A stretch of DNA of 12,625 nt from Candidatus Fermentibacterales bacterium (GCA_016928495.1 JAFGKQ010000328.1:1-12625); one strand, 5' to 3'. Shown: positions 1-6,658, counted from the stretch's first letter. Numbers and translations: made by a program. Notes: generated by a model from the sequence alone, not told the origin.

Positions 1-408
1 AGCCGTCCGGCTGTTGCCAACTTCATGAGGCTTCTGGAGCTGCCTGAGAGCATCAAGGGAATGCTTAGCAGCGGCGCGATCAGCATGGGGCACGGAAGGG
101 CGCTGCTCGGTCTCGCCCCTGACGTGGCCGCAATGGAGAGGGTGGCTCGAAAGGCTGCGGGCTCCGGACTGAGCGTGAGGCAAATAGAGGATGCGATCGG
201 CCGGATCCGGAAGCCGCGCGGCAAGGGGGGCGCGAGGAAGAGGACCGCCGGAGGCGCCGAGGCACGCATGCTGGAGCATCAGCTTCAGAGGCTGCTGGGA
301 ACCCGCGTGAGGGTGCGAGACGCTAAAGGTAAGGGCACTATAGAGATAGCGTACTCGTCGCTGGACGAGCTGGACAGGATACTGGACATCCTGGGCATGA
401 ACCACTGA
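1..408 (+). CDS. parB: Chromosome-partitioning protein ParB, C-terminal part (5' end outside window)
   Basis: The frame is open from base 1, so this is the last 135 residues of a longer protein. ParB binds centromere-like parS sites, spreads along DNA as a CTP-dependent clamp and works with the ATPase ParA in chromosome segregation. The visible start matches the end of the ParB helix-turn-helix region (SRPAVANFMRLLELPESI, then ISMGHGRALLGL). After a basic linker (KPRGKGGARKR) comes the usual C-terminal dimerisation domain, with LEHQLQRLLGTRVRV, a GKGTIEIAYSS strand and LDELDRILDILG. The N-terminal CTP-binding domain and the GERRxR box would lie upstream of the window. The internal ATG at 25 is not the real start, because homology begins before it. 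A small coiled-coil gene follows 33 bp downstream on the same strand and is probably co-transcribed. Confidence 0.93.
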   Translation, partial: SRPAVANFMRLLELPESIKGMLSSGAISMGHGRALLGLAPDVAAMERVARKAAGSGLSVRQIEDAIGRIRKPRGKGGARKRTAGGAEARMLEHQLQRLLGTRVRVRDAKGKGTIEIAYSSLDELDRILDILGMNH

Positions 409-441
409 GATTCTCCCCGTAGGGTGCGGTAGGGAGGGGAT

Positions 442-693
442 ATGGCAGAGAAGGTTCCGAACGCGGACGCCATGTTCAGCAGGGGCTGGGAGGAGATCAA
501 CGCCCGCATAGAGAAGCTCAGGGCCGACCTCGACCTTGCGGAGAGGAAGGGCCTGGGGGAAGCGACGAAGAAGGCCATCGGGAAGCAGCTCCACGGGCTA
601 GAGGAGCTTATTCGGGAATACGAGCAGAGGTGGCTGGCCTTCGAGAAGCAGCTCAAGACACTACAGGAGAGGCTGGGCAACAGGAGCCCCTGA
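442..693 (+). CDS. Small coiled-coil protein of unknown function, related to the 90-aa protein at 5843-6115
   Basis: This 83-residue protein has no signal peptide or membrane segment. It is rich in Glu, Lys, Arg and Leu and should be largely helical, probably coiled coil. The ATG at 442 is preceded by a strong GGAGG at 433-437. Its core resembles the 90-aa product at the head of the facing operon. Both have an aromatic-x-R-G-W motif near residues 12-16 (MFSRGWEEI here, FFDRGWQNV there), a central K-x-x-I-x-x-x-L-x-x-L helix, and a W-L-x-F segment near residue 65 (RWLAFEKQL versus HWLHFHCRI). It lies 33 bp after parB and probably belongs to that operon. Its last 33 bp overlap the 3' end of the convergent membrane-protein gene. 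The function is not recognised; a link to chromosome partitioning rests only on position. Confidence 0.82.
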   Translation: MAEKVPNADAMFSRGWEEINARIEKLRADLDLAERKGLGEATKKAIGKQLHGLEELIREYEQRWLAFEKQLKTLQERLGNRSP

Positions 694-2799
694 GCGGCCT
701 TCCCGCCTTTCCTTGCGTGCTTCCAGCGCCGGGAGCACCGCACTCACCAGGACGAGCCCCCCAATCGCGAGACAGGTCGAGCCCGCCCCCAGCAGGGGGA
801 ATGCGAAGACGGCGACGCCTACCGCGCCCAGCGCGCTACCCAGGAGGTCCGTTGCCTCTAGCGGGCCCACTGCCCGCGTACCGCCCGAGGCCCGGACGGC
901 AAGCGGGAACTGCGCTCCTCCGACCAGACCCATGCAGAGCAGGATCGCCAGCGACCCCGCCGCTATCGCCCGTTCTCCCAGAGCTCCCGTGTCGTAGAGC
1001 GTGCAGAGTGCAGCCAGGAGCAGCAGGAGACATGCCCCGAGGACCTGGATGACGGCAAGGCGAGAGGCCCGCAGCCTGACGGACAGGATCGAGCCGACTC
1101 CGAGGCCGGCCATGAAGAGCCCGACCACAGCACCGACCATGACGAAGGAGTAGCCCAGCGTTGCCTGTACCAGCACCAGACAGGTCACCTCCACGGATAT
1201 CTCCCCGATGCCCATCGAGCCGACCGCGATGGATATGGTGCGGGGACGCGCCAGCATGACAGCCAGGCAGAAGAGGACGAGGAGCGCACCCAGCGCAAGC
1301 TCCAGCTCGCGGGACCTGTCGTGGGATCCGCCCCTGAGCGCCCAGGCGCCGGTGGCGAGTATGAATGCCTCGGGGGTAAGGTCGCGATTCGGGGGAGCAT
1401 CCGCGGCCTGGGCAAGCTGGGAGCGCATGGACTCGATCCTGCCCGTCGAGAGGTCGAAGGGGAGCAGTCCTTCCGTGACGTAGCGCGTGGTCGCGCGCGA
1501 ACCTCTGAGCAGCGCAGCAAGGGATTCCCCGTCCAGGGAGTCCAGCCCTGCGTCCGGATCGGTACCGAGAAGAAGAAGGGCGCCGGAAATGGGCAGGGCC
1601 GCGACGCTGAAGAAGGGTTCGGCCGCGCGCTGGATGCTCGATATCATGCGAGCCTCGACGGGATGGACGCGGTTCTGCCCTGCGGGAAGCGCGAGCGCGG
1701 CCAGGCCCTCGAGAGACATGCTCTCGCGCAGATGCCGGAAGAACTCCTGCGTGTAGAAGCGATTGTCGTAGATGGACAGCGGGGGCCCGAGCTCGAGTAT
1801 GACCAGATCCCATTTTCCGGTGGAGCAGGACGCGATGAATCTCCTCGGGTCCTGCTCCACGATCGAGAATCGTCCATGGTTGCCCGAACGGCCGGAAAGC
1901 GCTTCGAAAGGGGCGGTGTCGATAGTGACCACTGTCAGCTCGCCGGTGCCGGGCCACTCCGAGATCAGAGCCGCCGTCTCGGGGTTCGATCCCGCGTAGA
2001 GAACCTCGCCTCGTCCCTCGGCTGCGATGAGCGGCACTACGGAGATCGCCTCGGCGGCCTCGGGGCTACCGGTGGTGCCCAGCAGGAGACCGGCGCGAAA
2101 CGCGGACACCTCTCCCTCCCGTGAGGCGGTGACCAGCTCTCCGTAGGGGGATGGGGCGGCCCGGACCGAATCGAAGCTCCGATAGCTCGTTGCTCCCAGC
2201 ACTGTCTCCCAGAGGCCGGAATGGAGGCCCGAGGCGAGCAGCGCGACGAAGACCGACGAGGCAACAAGGGCCCTCCAGCGAAGGACAGGGGCCAGGGCAA
2301 GCCCGGAGAGAGCTCCGCAGACCAGTAGCAATCCGGGCGGGAGGAGCCTCCCGGAGAGCAGCAGGAAGAGCGCACCGCCCCCGGCCGCCCCGAAGGACTC
2401 CAGCCCGTAGAGGAGCCCTGTGGCTGATGATCCCCTGAACGGCAGGATGAAGATCAACCCTGCCAGCAGACCGGGAAAGGCGGCGTAGAGGATCGCGGGA
2501 ACGGCAACGGCCCTCGCCAGGATCAGCCAGCAGAGGCAGGCCGGGGCCATCGCCACCGTCACGACGGCCCAGAGACGCCTCCGCGATCCCCGCAGCAACT
2601 GGCCCATCCATGCCCCCAGGCCCGAGAACACGAGCCACCCGGCCAGGACCATGCCCGAGGCAAGCTCGGCGGCTCTGTACCCGGAGAGGCCCTCGCGCAG
2701 AATGGTGCTCTGGGCAACGGCGGTGAGAAGACCGCCCGAAAAGGCGCAGAGAGGACCAAGAGGCCTCTCTCCGGCGGCTGGGCGCACTGCCCCCGTCAC
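661..2799 (-). CDS. Polytopic membrane protein with embedded spermidine-synthase-like domain
   Basis: This 712-residue protein has the layout of the fused MFS/spermidine-synthase family. About six hydrophobic segments lie in residues 15-190, a soluble Rossmann-like domain in about 205-415, and another set of about six to seven segments in 500-692. The segment SPYGELV (217-223) and the IYDNRFYTQEFF stretch (343-354) match the aminopropyltransferase fold. However, the glycine-rich GGGDG nucleotide motif is replaced by AGSNPE (269-274), and the catalytic DssDP-type loop reads ELGPP (336-340), so normal polyamine synthesis is unlikely. The membrane halves share an LE-x-x-D/F-x-G-x-x-x-G repeat (residues 133-140 and 647-658). 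The GTG start overlaps the stop of the MEMO-AMMECR1 gene by 4 bp (GTGA), with GGAGAG upstream, so translation is probably coupled. It is the last gene of the operon. The family is fairly certain; the substrate is unknown. Confidence 0.85.
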   Translation of the reverse strand: MTGAVRPAAGERPLGPLCAFSGGLLTAVAQSTILREGLSGYRAAELASGMVLAGWLVFSGLGAWMGQLLRGSRRRLWAVVTVAMAPACLCWLILARAVAVPAILYAAFPGLLAGLIFILPFRGSSATGLLYGLESFGAAGGGALFLLLSGRLLPPGLLLVCGALSGLALAPVLRWRALVASSVFVALLASGLHSGLWETVLGATSYRSFDSVRAAPSPYGELVTASREGEVSAFRAGLLLGTTGSPEAAEAISVVPLIAAEGRGEVLYAGSNPETAALISEWPGTGELTVVTIDTAPFEALSGRSGNHGRFSIVEQDPRRFIASCSTGKWDLVILELGPPLSIYDNRFYTQEFFRHLRESMSLEGLAALALPAGQNRVHPVEARMISSIQRAAEPFFSVAALPISGALLLLGTDPDAGLDSLDGESLAALLRGSRATTRYVTEGLLPFDLSTGRIESMRSQLAQAADAPPNRDLTPEAFILATGAWALRGGSHDRSRELELALGALLVLFCLAVMLARPRTISIAVGSMGIGEISVEVTCLVLVQATLGYSFVMVGAVVGLFMAGLGVGSILSVRLRASRLAVIQVLGACLLLLLAALCTLYDTGALGERAIAAGSLAILLCMGLVGGAQFPLAVRASGGTRAVGPLEATDLLGSALGAVGVAVFAFPLLGAGSTCLAIGGLVLVSAVLPALEARKERREGRSGAPVAQPLL

Positions 2800-4331
2800 T
2801 GCTCTCCGGAAGGGCCGAAGACCTCCGCGCTGAAGCTGTAGAGAATCGTCTCCGGATCGAGGTAGGCATCATGCGAGAGGCCCGCCTTCTCACAAACCCC
2901 CTCGAGGAACTGCGTCCTCGACCAGCCCAGCTCGACCGGCACCTGCGGAAGCAGAACGCCCGACCTGGATCCGTGGATGATGTAGAGCCCGTCCCTGCCG
3001 ACCCTGACAGCAGAGGGATCATCCACCAGCCGCATCGGAGAGAGAACGGATATCTCGAATTCGACGTCCGGCAGCTCATCCTCGGCGATCGGCGGGAACC
3101 TGGGATCTTCCAGGGCCGCGGCTCTGGCCATGCGGCAGGCCGCGAGATAGAGCGGCATGACCGGCCTGATGCTGCCGATGCAACCTCTGAGCGCTCCGCT
3201 CTCGCGGTAGGTCACGAACACCCCGGACGGAAGCAGCAGGCGGCCCGTCGGAAGCTCCGGAGTGCCGGAGGGCAGCCCTGCGGCGGCCCGGTGCAGCTCC
3301 TCGGAGACCACGGAGCAGAGGTAGCTCTTCTCGTCATCGGTGAGCCCCGATGCCTCGCGCCCTTCCGGCAGCACCACGGCTATTGCCGCGTAGCCGACAA
3401 CGGCGCCCGGATCTCCACCCCCGTCGGCGCTGGTCGCGTGACCGAGAAGCAGCGGAGTGGTCAGGCCCATCAGCGCGTCATAGCAGAGAACGACGTACAT
3501 GGCGGTGCTTCCGCAGGCACAGGTGGCAACGCCCTCGTGCCCGGCGCGTTCCTGCTCCGTCACGACCTCCAGGAAGGACTCGGGGTCTCCCGCCATGAAG
3601 GCCTCGACGGTGGTGGAGTCCAGCTCATCGCAGAGCCGCCGCTCAGGGTAGTGCGCGAGGTCGCTGCTGGCGATCACGACAACGCGGGTCTCGGCGGCCT
3701 CGGCGGCGAGGAGCTCGGCGAGGAACCTGAGATCATCCGGATCGCAGCGCCCCAGGAGGATCGGGAGAACCCGCATGTCCCCGCCCCCCGCTATCAGTTG
3801 CAGGAATGGTATGTGGACCTCGATCGTGTGCTCTCTCTCGTGGAAGGCTCTCTCATAGCGGGCGGCGGGATGCGCCTGCCTGATCCTGCGGGACATGCCC
3901 GGGTCTACGGGCATGTCGCCCAGCGGGGTGGCGTAGGCGGCGCCGCCGAAGACCGATAGACCGTCGAAGCCGACGCTGTGGGCAGCCGAGAGGAGCACGA
4001 CCACTTCCGGAAGGCTGTCCGCGGCCTCCAGCAGGGCATAGAGGCGAGCTGCCGTTCGTCCGGAGTAGACGTACCCGGCGTGCGGCGCCACTCCGGAGAC
4101 CACCCTGCCCTCGCTGGACGGAAGCTGCTCTCCCGCCTCGTCGAGCAGGAGAGAGACGACCATGGACAGCTCGGCGCTGTCTGCAGGGTAGAAGCTCCCG
4201 GCAACGGCGGCGGGCCTTACGTAGCCCGTGTCGGCGCCCGGGGCCCCCTGGCCGGAGGCCTGCGTGCTTCCGCAACCTGCGAGGACGCCCGCAACGGCGA
4301 CAGGCACGATGCGGCGGATCATGGCTCTCAT
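2796..4331 (-). CDS. amrB: MEMO-AMMECR1 fusion lipoprotein (AmmeMemoRadiSam proteins B and A in one chain)
   Basis: This 511-residue protein joins two proteins that are usually separate. Residues 1-20 form a lipoprotein signal (RR, hydrophobic run, lipobox LAGC with Cys20), followed by a Ser/Gly/Ala-rich linker. Residues 38-322 are a MEMO domain, related to class III non-haem iron dioxygenases. It begins VRPAAVAGSFYPAD and keeps PHAGYVYSG (His84), LLSAAHSVG (His118), EHTIEVHIPFLQ, IASSDLAHY and TCACGS (Cys271/Cys273); the two His and a Cys correspond to the metal-site residues described for human MEMO1. Residues 330-508 are an AMMECR1 domain with the diagnostic LRGCIG (381-386) and the EFEISVLSP strand. 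The ATG overlaps the stop of the 62-aa Tat gene by 4 bp; a second ATG at codon 4 would also keep the signal. A lipoprotein signal on MEMO-AMMECR1 implies action outside the cytoplasm. Family identity is firm; the biochemical role of the system is not established. Confidence 0.93.
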   Translation of the reverse strand: MRAMIRRIVPVAVAGVLAGCGSTQASGQGAPGADTGYVRPAAVAGSFYPADSAELSMVVSLLLDEAGEQLPSSEGRVVSGVAPHAGYVYSGRTAARLYALLEAADSLPEVVVLLSAAHSVGFDGLSVFGGAAYATPLGDMPVDPGMSRRIRQAHPAARYERAFHEREHTIEVHIPFLQLIAGGGDMRVLPILLGRCDPDDLRFLAELLAAEAAETRVVVIASSDLAHYPERRLCDELDSTTVEAFMAGDPESFLEVVTEQERAGHEGVATCACGSTAMYVVLCYDALMGLTTPLLLGHATSADGGGDPGAVVGYAAIAVVLPEGREASGLTDDEKSYLCSVVSEELHRAAAGLPSGTPELPTGRLLLPSGVFVTYRESGALRGCIGSIRPVMPLYLAACRMARAAALEDPRFPPIAEDELPDVEFEISVLSPMRLVDDPSAVRVGRDGLYIIHGSRSGVLLPQVPVELGWSRTQFLEGVCEKAGLSHDAYLDPETILYSFSAEVFGPSGEQ

Positions 4332-4516
4332 CCCGCCAGCTTCCTGTAGTACATTGCCCGTCTGTGCGCTACGCGCTTCGCGAGCGTGGTCCGACCGCGC
4401 ATGAAAGAAGGAGCCAGCGCGGCCAGCGCGAGTGCGATCGCCCTCGAGAAGAAGGCGCGCCTGTCTAGCGCCTTCTCGTCTCCGTGCTCCGGATGTGTGT
4501 CGTGCTTCCGAGACAC
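4328..4516 (-). CDS. 62-aa Tat-signal mini-protein between amrS and the MEMO-AMMECR1 gene
   Basis: This is a short but well-supported gene. A GTG start at 4516 follows AGGTGA with 7-nt spacing, and that SD sits on the amrS stop codon. Its own stop overlaps the next start by 4 bp (ATGA). The product has a twin-arginine signal, DRRAFFSRAIALALAALAPS (residues 18-37), then a basic tail ending RRAMYYRKLAG. That tail resembles the AMxYxKL segment that, as I recall the family, stands just before the first Cys motif in many AmrS proteins. AmrS in this window lacks it and starts abruptly at MATDTVQC. The gene may be a detached Tat/N-terminal module of AmrS or a small exported partner. The coding call rests on the SD, the Tat motif and coupling to both neighbours; the function is inference. 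Confidence 0.75.
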   Translation of the reverse strand: MSRKHDTHPEHGDEKALDRRAFFSRAIALALAALAPSFMRGRTTLAKRVAHRRAMYYRKLAG

Positions 4517-4523
4517 CTCGGCC

Positions 4524-5528
4524 TCACCTCTCTTCCGTTCCCCCCGTTCCCCAGACGCCGGGAATGGAGGCGCCGCAGTCCGGGCAGTGCCCGGATGCGG
4601 AGATGCGGCTCATCGTTACCTCGAACAGGTCCCTGCGGATCAGGTCCGCTCCGCAGTTGTGGCAGCGTGTCAGGGAACCGTTCTCGACTACGACGTTGCC
4701 GACGTAGACGTACCTGCTGCCTGCCTCCAGGCTTATTTCCCTGGCGCCTGCCAGGGTGCGGGCCGGCGTGGGCGGCAGCTCCGTCAGTTGATACATTGGC
4801 ATGAACCTGGAGAAGTGCACCGGGACGTCCTCTCCCAGCTCCCCGGCTACCCACTCCGAGAGGCTTCTGAGATCCTCCTCGTCATCGTTCCATCCCGGCA
4901 CGACCAGGTTGGTTACCTCGAGCCAGACGCCGAGCTCCTGCAGGATCCTCAAAGTCCTCTGGACTGGCTCCAGGGTGCCGTAGCACATCTCCCTGTAGTA
5001 GGCGTCGGTCATCCCCTTGAGGTCCACGTTGGCGGCATCGATCCACTGGGCCAGCTCCCTCAGAGGCCCTTCGTTGATGTAGCCGGCGGTGACCATTATC
5101 GAAGCCAGGCCCGCTTCCCTGGCGAGCTTCGCTGTGTCGAGCATGTACTCGTAGAAGACGATCGGCTCCGTGTAGGTGAAGGCGATGCTGTCGCAGCCCG
5201 AGCGCAAGGCCTCTTCCACTGCCGCCTCGGGCGGCAGGTCGTAGGGGGGCACGTCCTCCGGGGCCGCCTGGGAGATCTCCCAGTTCTGGCAGAACCTGCA
5301 CCCGAGGTTGCAGCCGGCCGTGGCGATGGAGAAGGTGGCCGTCCCGGGCATGAAGTGGTAGAGCGGCTTCTTCTCGACTGGATCGACATGCACTGCAACG
5401 GGTCTCCCGTAGACCAGGCTGACCAGCTCGCCATCGAGGTTGGCCCTGACACCGCAGACCCCCCGCTCTCTAACGCGTATCACGCAGCAGTGGGGGCAGA
5501 GCAGGCACTGGACCGTATCGGTGGCCAT
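4524..5528 (-). CDS. amrS: AmmeMemoRadiSam system radical SAM enzyme
   Basis: This 334-residue radical SAM protein belongs to the family often annotated as a pyruvate-formate-lyase-activating-enzyme-like protein and paired with MEMO and AMMECR1. It has an N-terminal Cys cluster (CLLCPHCC, Cys8-Cys15) followed by ERGVCGVRANLDGELVSLVY, which is typical of the family. The radical SAM motif CNLGCRFC (Cys73, Cys77, Cys80) binds the [4Fe-4S] cluster that cleaves S-adenosylmethionine. A C-terminal zinc-ribbon-like module has Cys289/Cys292 and Cys315/Cys318 and ends in the characteristic GASIPGVWG. The ATG lies 2 bp after the stop of the 89-aa gene, so the genes are co-transcribed. It has no signal peptide and a shorter N-terminus than I recall for relatives. 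The substrate is unknown; family membership is secure because of the neighbouring MEMO-AMMECR1 gene. Confidence 0.95.
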   Translation of the reverse strand: MATDTVQCLLCPHCCVIRVRERGVCGVRANLDGELVSLVYGRPVAVHVDPVEKKPLYHFMPGTATFSIATAGCNLGCRFCQNWEISQAAPEDVPPYDLPPEAAVEEALRSGCDSIAFTYTEPIVFYEYMLDTAKLAREAGLASIMVTAGYINEGPLRELAQWIDAANVDLKGMTDAYYREMCYGTLEPVQRTLRILQELGVWLEVTNLVVPGWNDDEEDLRSLSEWVAGELGEDVPVHFSRFMPMYQLTELPPTPARTLAGAREISLEAGSRYVYVGNVVVENGSLTRCHNCGADLIRRDLFEVTMSRISASGHCPDCGASIPGVWGTGGTEER

Positions 5529-5530
5529 CG

Positions 5531-5800
5531 TCAGTCCGCCCGCTCTTCCGGATACGGCACGGCCCAGCTCGCGGGATGCGCGGAGAGGATTCCCTGCTCT
5601 ATGAGCTCACGAACGAGCGAGACATCCAGCTCCCCCGGAGGATGCTTCCAGGACGGTGCTTCCCGCACCATCTCCAGGACCCTGTCGATGAAGGAGGTCG
5701 AGTCGGGCCCCTGGTCCTCCGGCGCATGGGAGACGGTGCCGGTGACGGCGAGGGCGGCGAGAAGAGCGGGAACGAGCATCACGTCGAGCAAAGGGCGCAA
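5531..5800 (-). CDS. Small exported protein of unknown function
   Basis: This 89-residue product has a hydrophobic N-terminus (LLDVMLVPALLAALAVTGTV) with a probable signal-peptidase site after VSHA, leaving about 64 mature residues. The mature part contains SFIDRVLEMVREAP and a second amphipathic helix, LVRELIEQGILS, and ends acidic. I recognise no family. The TTG start is preferred because AGGAG (5808-5812) lies 7 nt upstream; an ATG at 5779 would give a shorter form that still has the hydrophobic segment. It sits 42 bp after the 90-aa gene and 2 bp before amrS, so it belongs to the AmmeMemoRadiSam operon and may act in the same exported compartment. Confidence 0.7.
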   Translation of the reverse strand: MRPLLDVMLVPALLAALAVTGTVSHAPEDQGPDSTSFIDRVLEMVREAPSWKHPPGELDVSLVRELIEQGILSAHPASWAVPYPEERAD

Positions 5801-5842
5801 GAGAGGGCTCCTGTCGGATCGTCCCGTGGCTGGAGCCGGCAG

Positions 5843-6115
5843 TCAGCCTTCTTCCGAATGAGGGTCCTCGGAGGGGATGTTGTACTCCCGCAGCAAGGCA
5901 TCGATCCTGCAATGGAAGTGCAACCAGTGGTCAGCGAACAGCTCGACCTGCGAGGAGAGGTCTTCCAGGGCCTCGGAGATCTCCTCCTTCGTCGAGCTCC
6001 CGTCGCCGGCGTTCTTCTCGATCTCCGCGGCAGCCTGGGACAGCCGCCGGAAATGCCTGTCCACGTTCTGCCAGCCTCTGTCGAAGAAGGTCTCTGCCAG
6101 AGAGTCCTTGACCAA
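5843..6115 (-). CDS. Small helical protein, first gene of the AmmeMemoRadiSam operon; relative of the 442-693 product
   Basis: This 90-residue protein has no signal or membrane segment and should be mostly helical. It shares its layout with the 83-aa protein after parB: FFDRGW near the start, a middle helix (KEEISEALEDLSSQ), and a W-L-x-F segment (HWLHFHCRIDALL). Alignment of the two supports the TTG start, because the aromatic-RGW motif then falls at nearly the same distance from the N-terminus. An in-frame TAG lies upstream, and no ATG or GTG lies between. The SD is weak. The start is about 57 bp downstream of the -10 element of the divergent promoter, making this the operon's first gene. 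The function is not recognised. Confidence 0.75.
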   Translation of the reverse strand: MVKDSLAETFFDRGWQNVDRHFRRLSQAAAEIEKNAGDGSSTKEEISEALEDLSSQVELFADHWLHFHCRIDALLREYNIPSEDPHSEEG

Positions 6116-6179
6116 AGCTCTACCCTACCCCACAGACGATGAGTTACGCCGCCGGCACCCCCTCCGCGGCACAGAGCAT

Positions 6180-6207
6180 ATTCTAGCATACTCCAAGCGT
6201 ATCGCAA
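6180..6207 (-). promoter_or_regulatory. Sigma-70-type promoter of the AmmeMemoRadiSam operon
   Basis: Read on the minus strand: a -35 box TTGCGA (6202-6207), a 16-bp spacer, and a -10 box TAGAAT (6180-6185) preceded by TGC, an extended -10. The expected start of transcription is near 6173, giving a leader of about 58 nt before the TTG of the 90-aa gene. The hexamer AGCATA occurs twice in direct orientation 10 bp apart on the plus strand (6175-6180 and 6185-6190) and overlaps the -10 box. That could be an operator or chance. Confidence 0.6.
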
Positions 6208-6292
6208 GTCCGTGATGCAGAGCCAAGTCGCCGGGGGCAGGACTGGTCGCGACCCACCCGGGGCGCCTGACCCGGGGTTTCCACCCATCTCG

Positions 6293-6321
6293 TTGACACC
6301 TTCCTGGAGCCGGGGTATACT
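6293..6321 (+). promoter_or_regulatory. Near-consensus sigma-70-type promoter of the ferredoxin gene
   Basis: A perfect -35 box TTGACA (6293-6298), a 17-bp spacer and TATACT (6316-6321, 5 of 6 consensus bases) stand out in GC-rich DNA. Transcription should begin near 6328, about 36 nt before the ferredoxin ATG, with GGAGGA (6353-6358) as ribosome binding site. Such a strong promoter suggests high constitutive ferredoxin expression. Confidence 0.8.
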
Positions 6322-6363
6322 CGCCTACCGCATGCAGTAAGAAGCTCTGAACGGAGGATATTG

Positions 6364-6531
6364 ATGGCCTACAGGATCACTGACAGCTGCATCGCCTGTG
6401 GCGCCTGCCAGACCGAGTGCCCGGTAGAAGCCATCAGCGAGGGAGAGAAGTACAGCATCGATCCCGAGAAGTGCATCGACTGCGGAGCCTGCGCCTCGGT
6501 CTGCCCCGTGGAGGCCATAGAGGCTCCCTGA
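6364..6531 (+). CDS. 2[4Fe-4S] ferredoxin, clostridial type
   Basis: This 55-residue electron carrier has two copies of CxxCxxCxxxCP: [16 protein letters not shown] (residues 9-24) and [16 protein letters not shown] (37-52). Each ligates one [4Fe-4S] cluster, with the fourth Cys of each motif serving the other cluster. The length and pseudo-twofold symmetry are normal for the bacterial 8Fe ferredoxins of anaerobes, which shuttle low-potential electrons between oxidoreductases, hydrogenases and radical SAM enzymes. The ATG at 6364 follows GGAGGA with 5-nt spacing; a TTG at 6361 is closer to the SD and less likely. The gene stands alone between a near-consensus promoter and a hairpin terminator. 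It is divergent from the amrS operon, so it might supply electrons to AmrS, but that is inference only. Confidence 0.96.
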   Translation: MAYRITDSCIACGACQTECPVEAISEGEKYSIDPEKCIDCGACASVCPVEAIEAP

Positions 6532-6578
6532 CGGGAGGGCTGCAGGAAGGCCTCCCCGCAGGCGTAATCAGAGACATG

Positions 6579-6610
6579 AGAAGGGCCGGATCGAAGGACC
6601 CGGCCCTTCT
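6579..6610. terminator. Hairpin terminator between ferredoxin and the facing GT operon
   Basis: The arms AGAAGGGCCGG (6579-6589) and CCGGCCCTTCT (6600-6610) form a perfect 11-bp stem around a 10-nt loop. It lies 47 bp after the ferredoxin stop and 48 bp after the stop of the convergent 949-aa protein gene, so it may end transcripts from both sides. Neither side has a long U tract, so termination may be partial. A weaker GGGAGG/CCTCCC pairing lies just upstream at about 6533-6557. Confidence 0.7.
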
Positions 6611-6658
6611 TGCATCATCATCCCGGGCTTTCCCTTCCGCTGCCTCGAGGCACCAGCG

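Noticed and set aside
4386-5861. A 491-codon plus-strand open frame across amrS and neighbouring genes.
   Set aside because: It is antisense to well-supported genes, low in protein-like features, and best explained by codon bias in the real frame.
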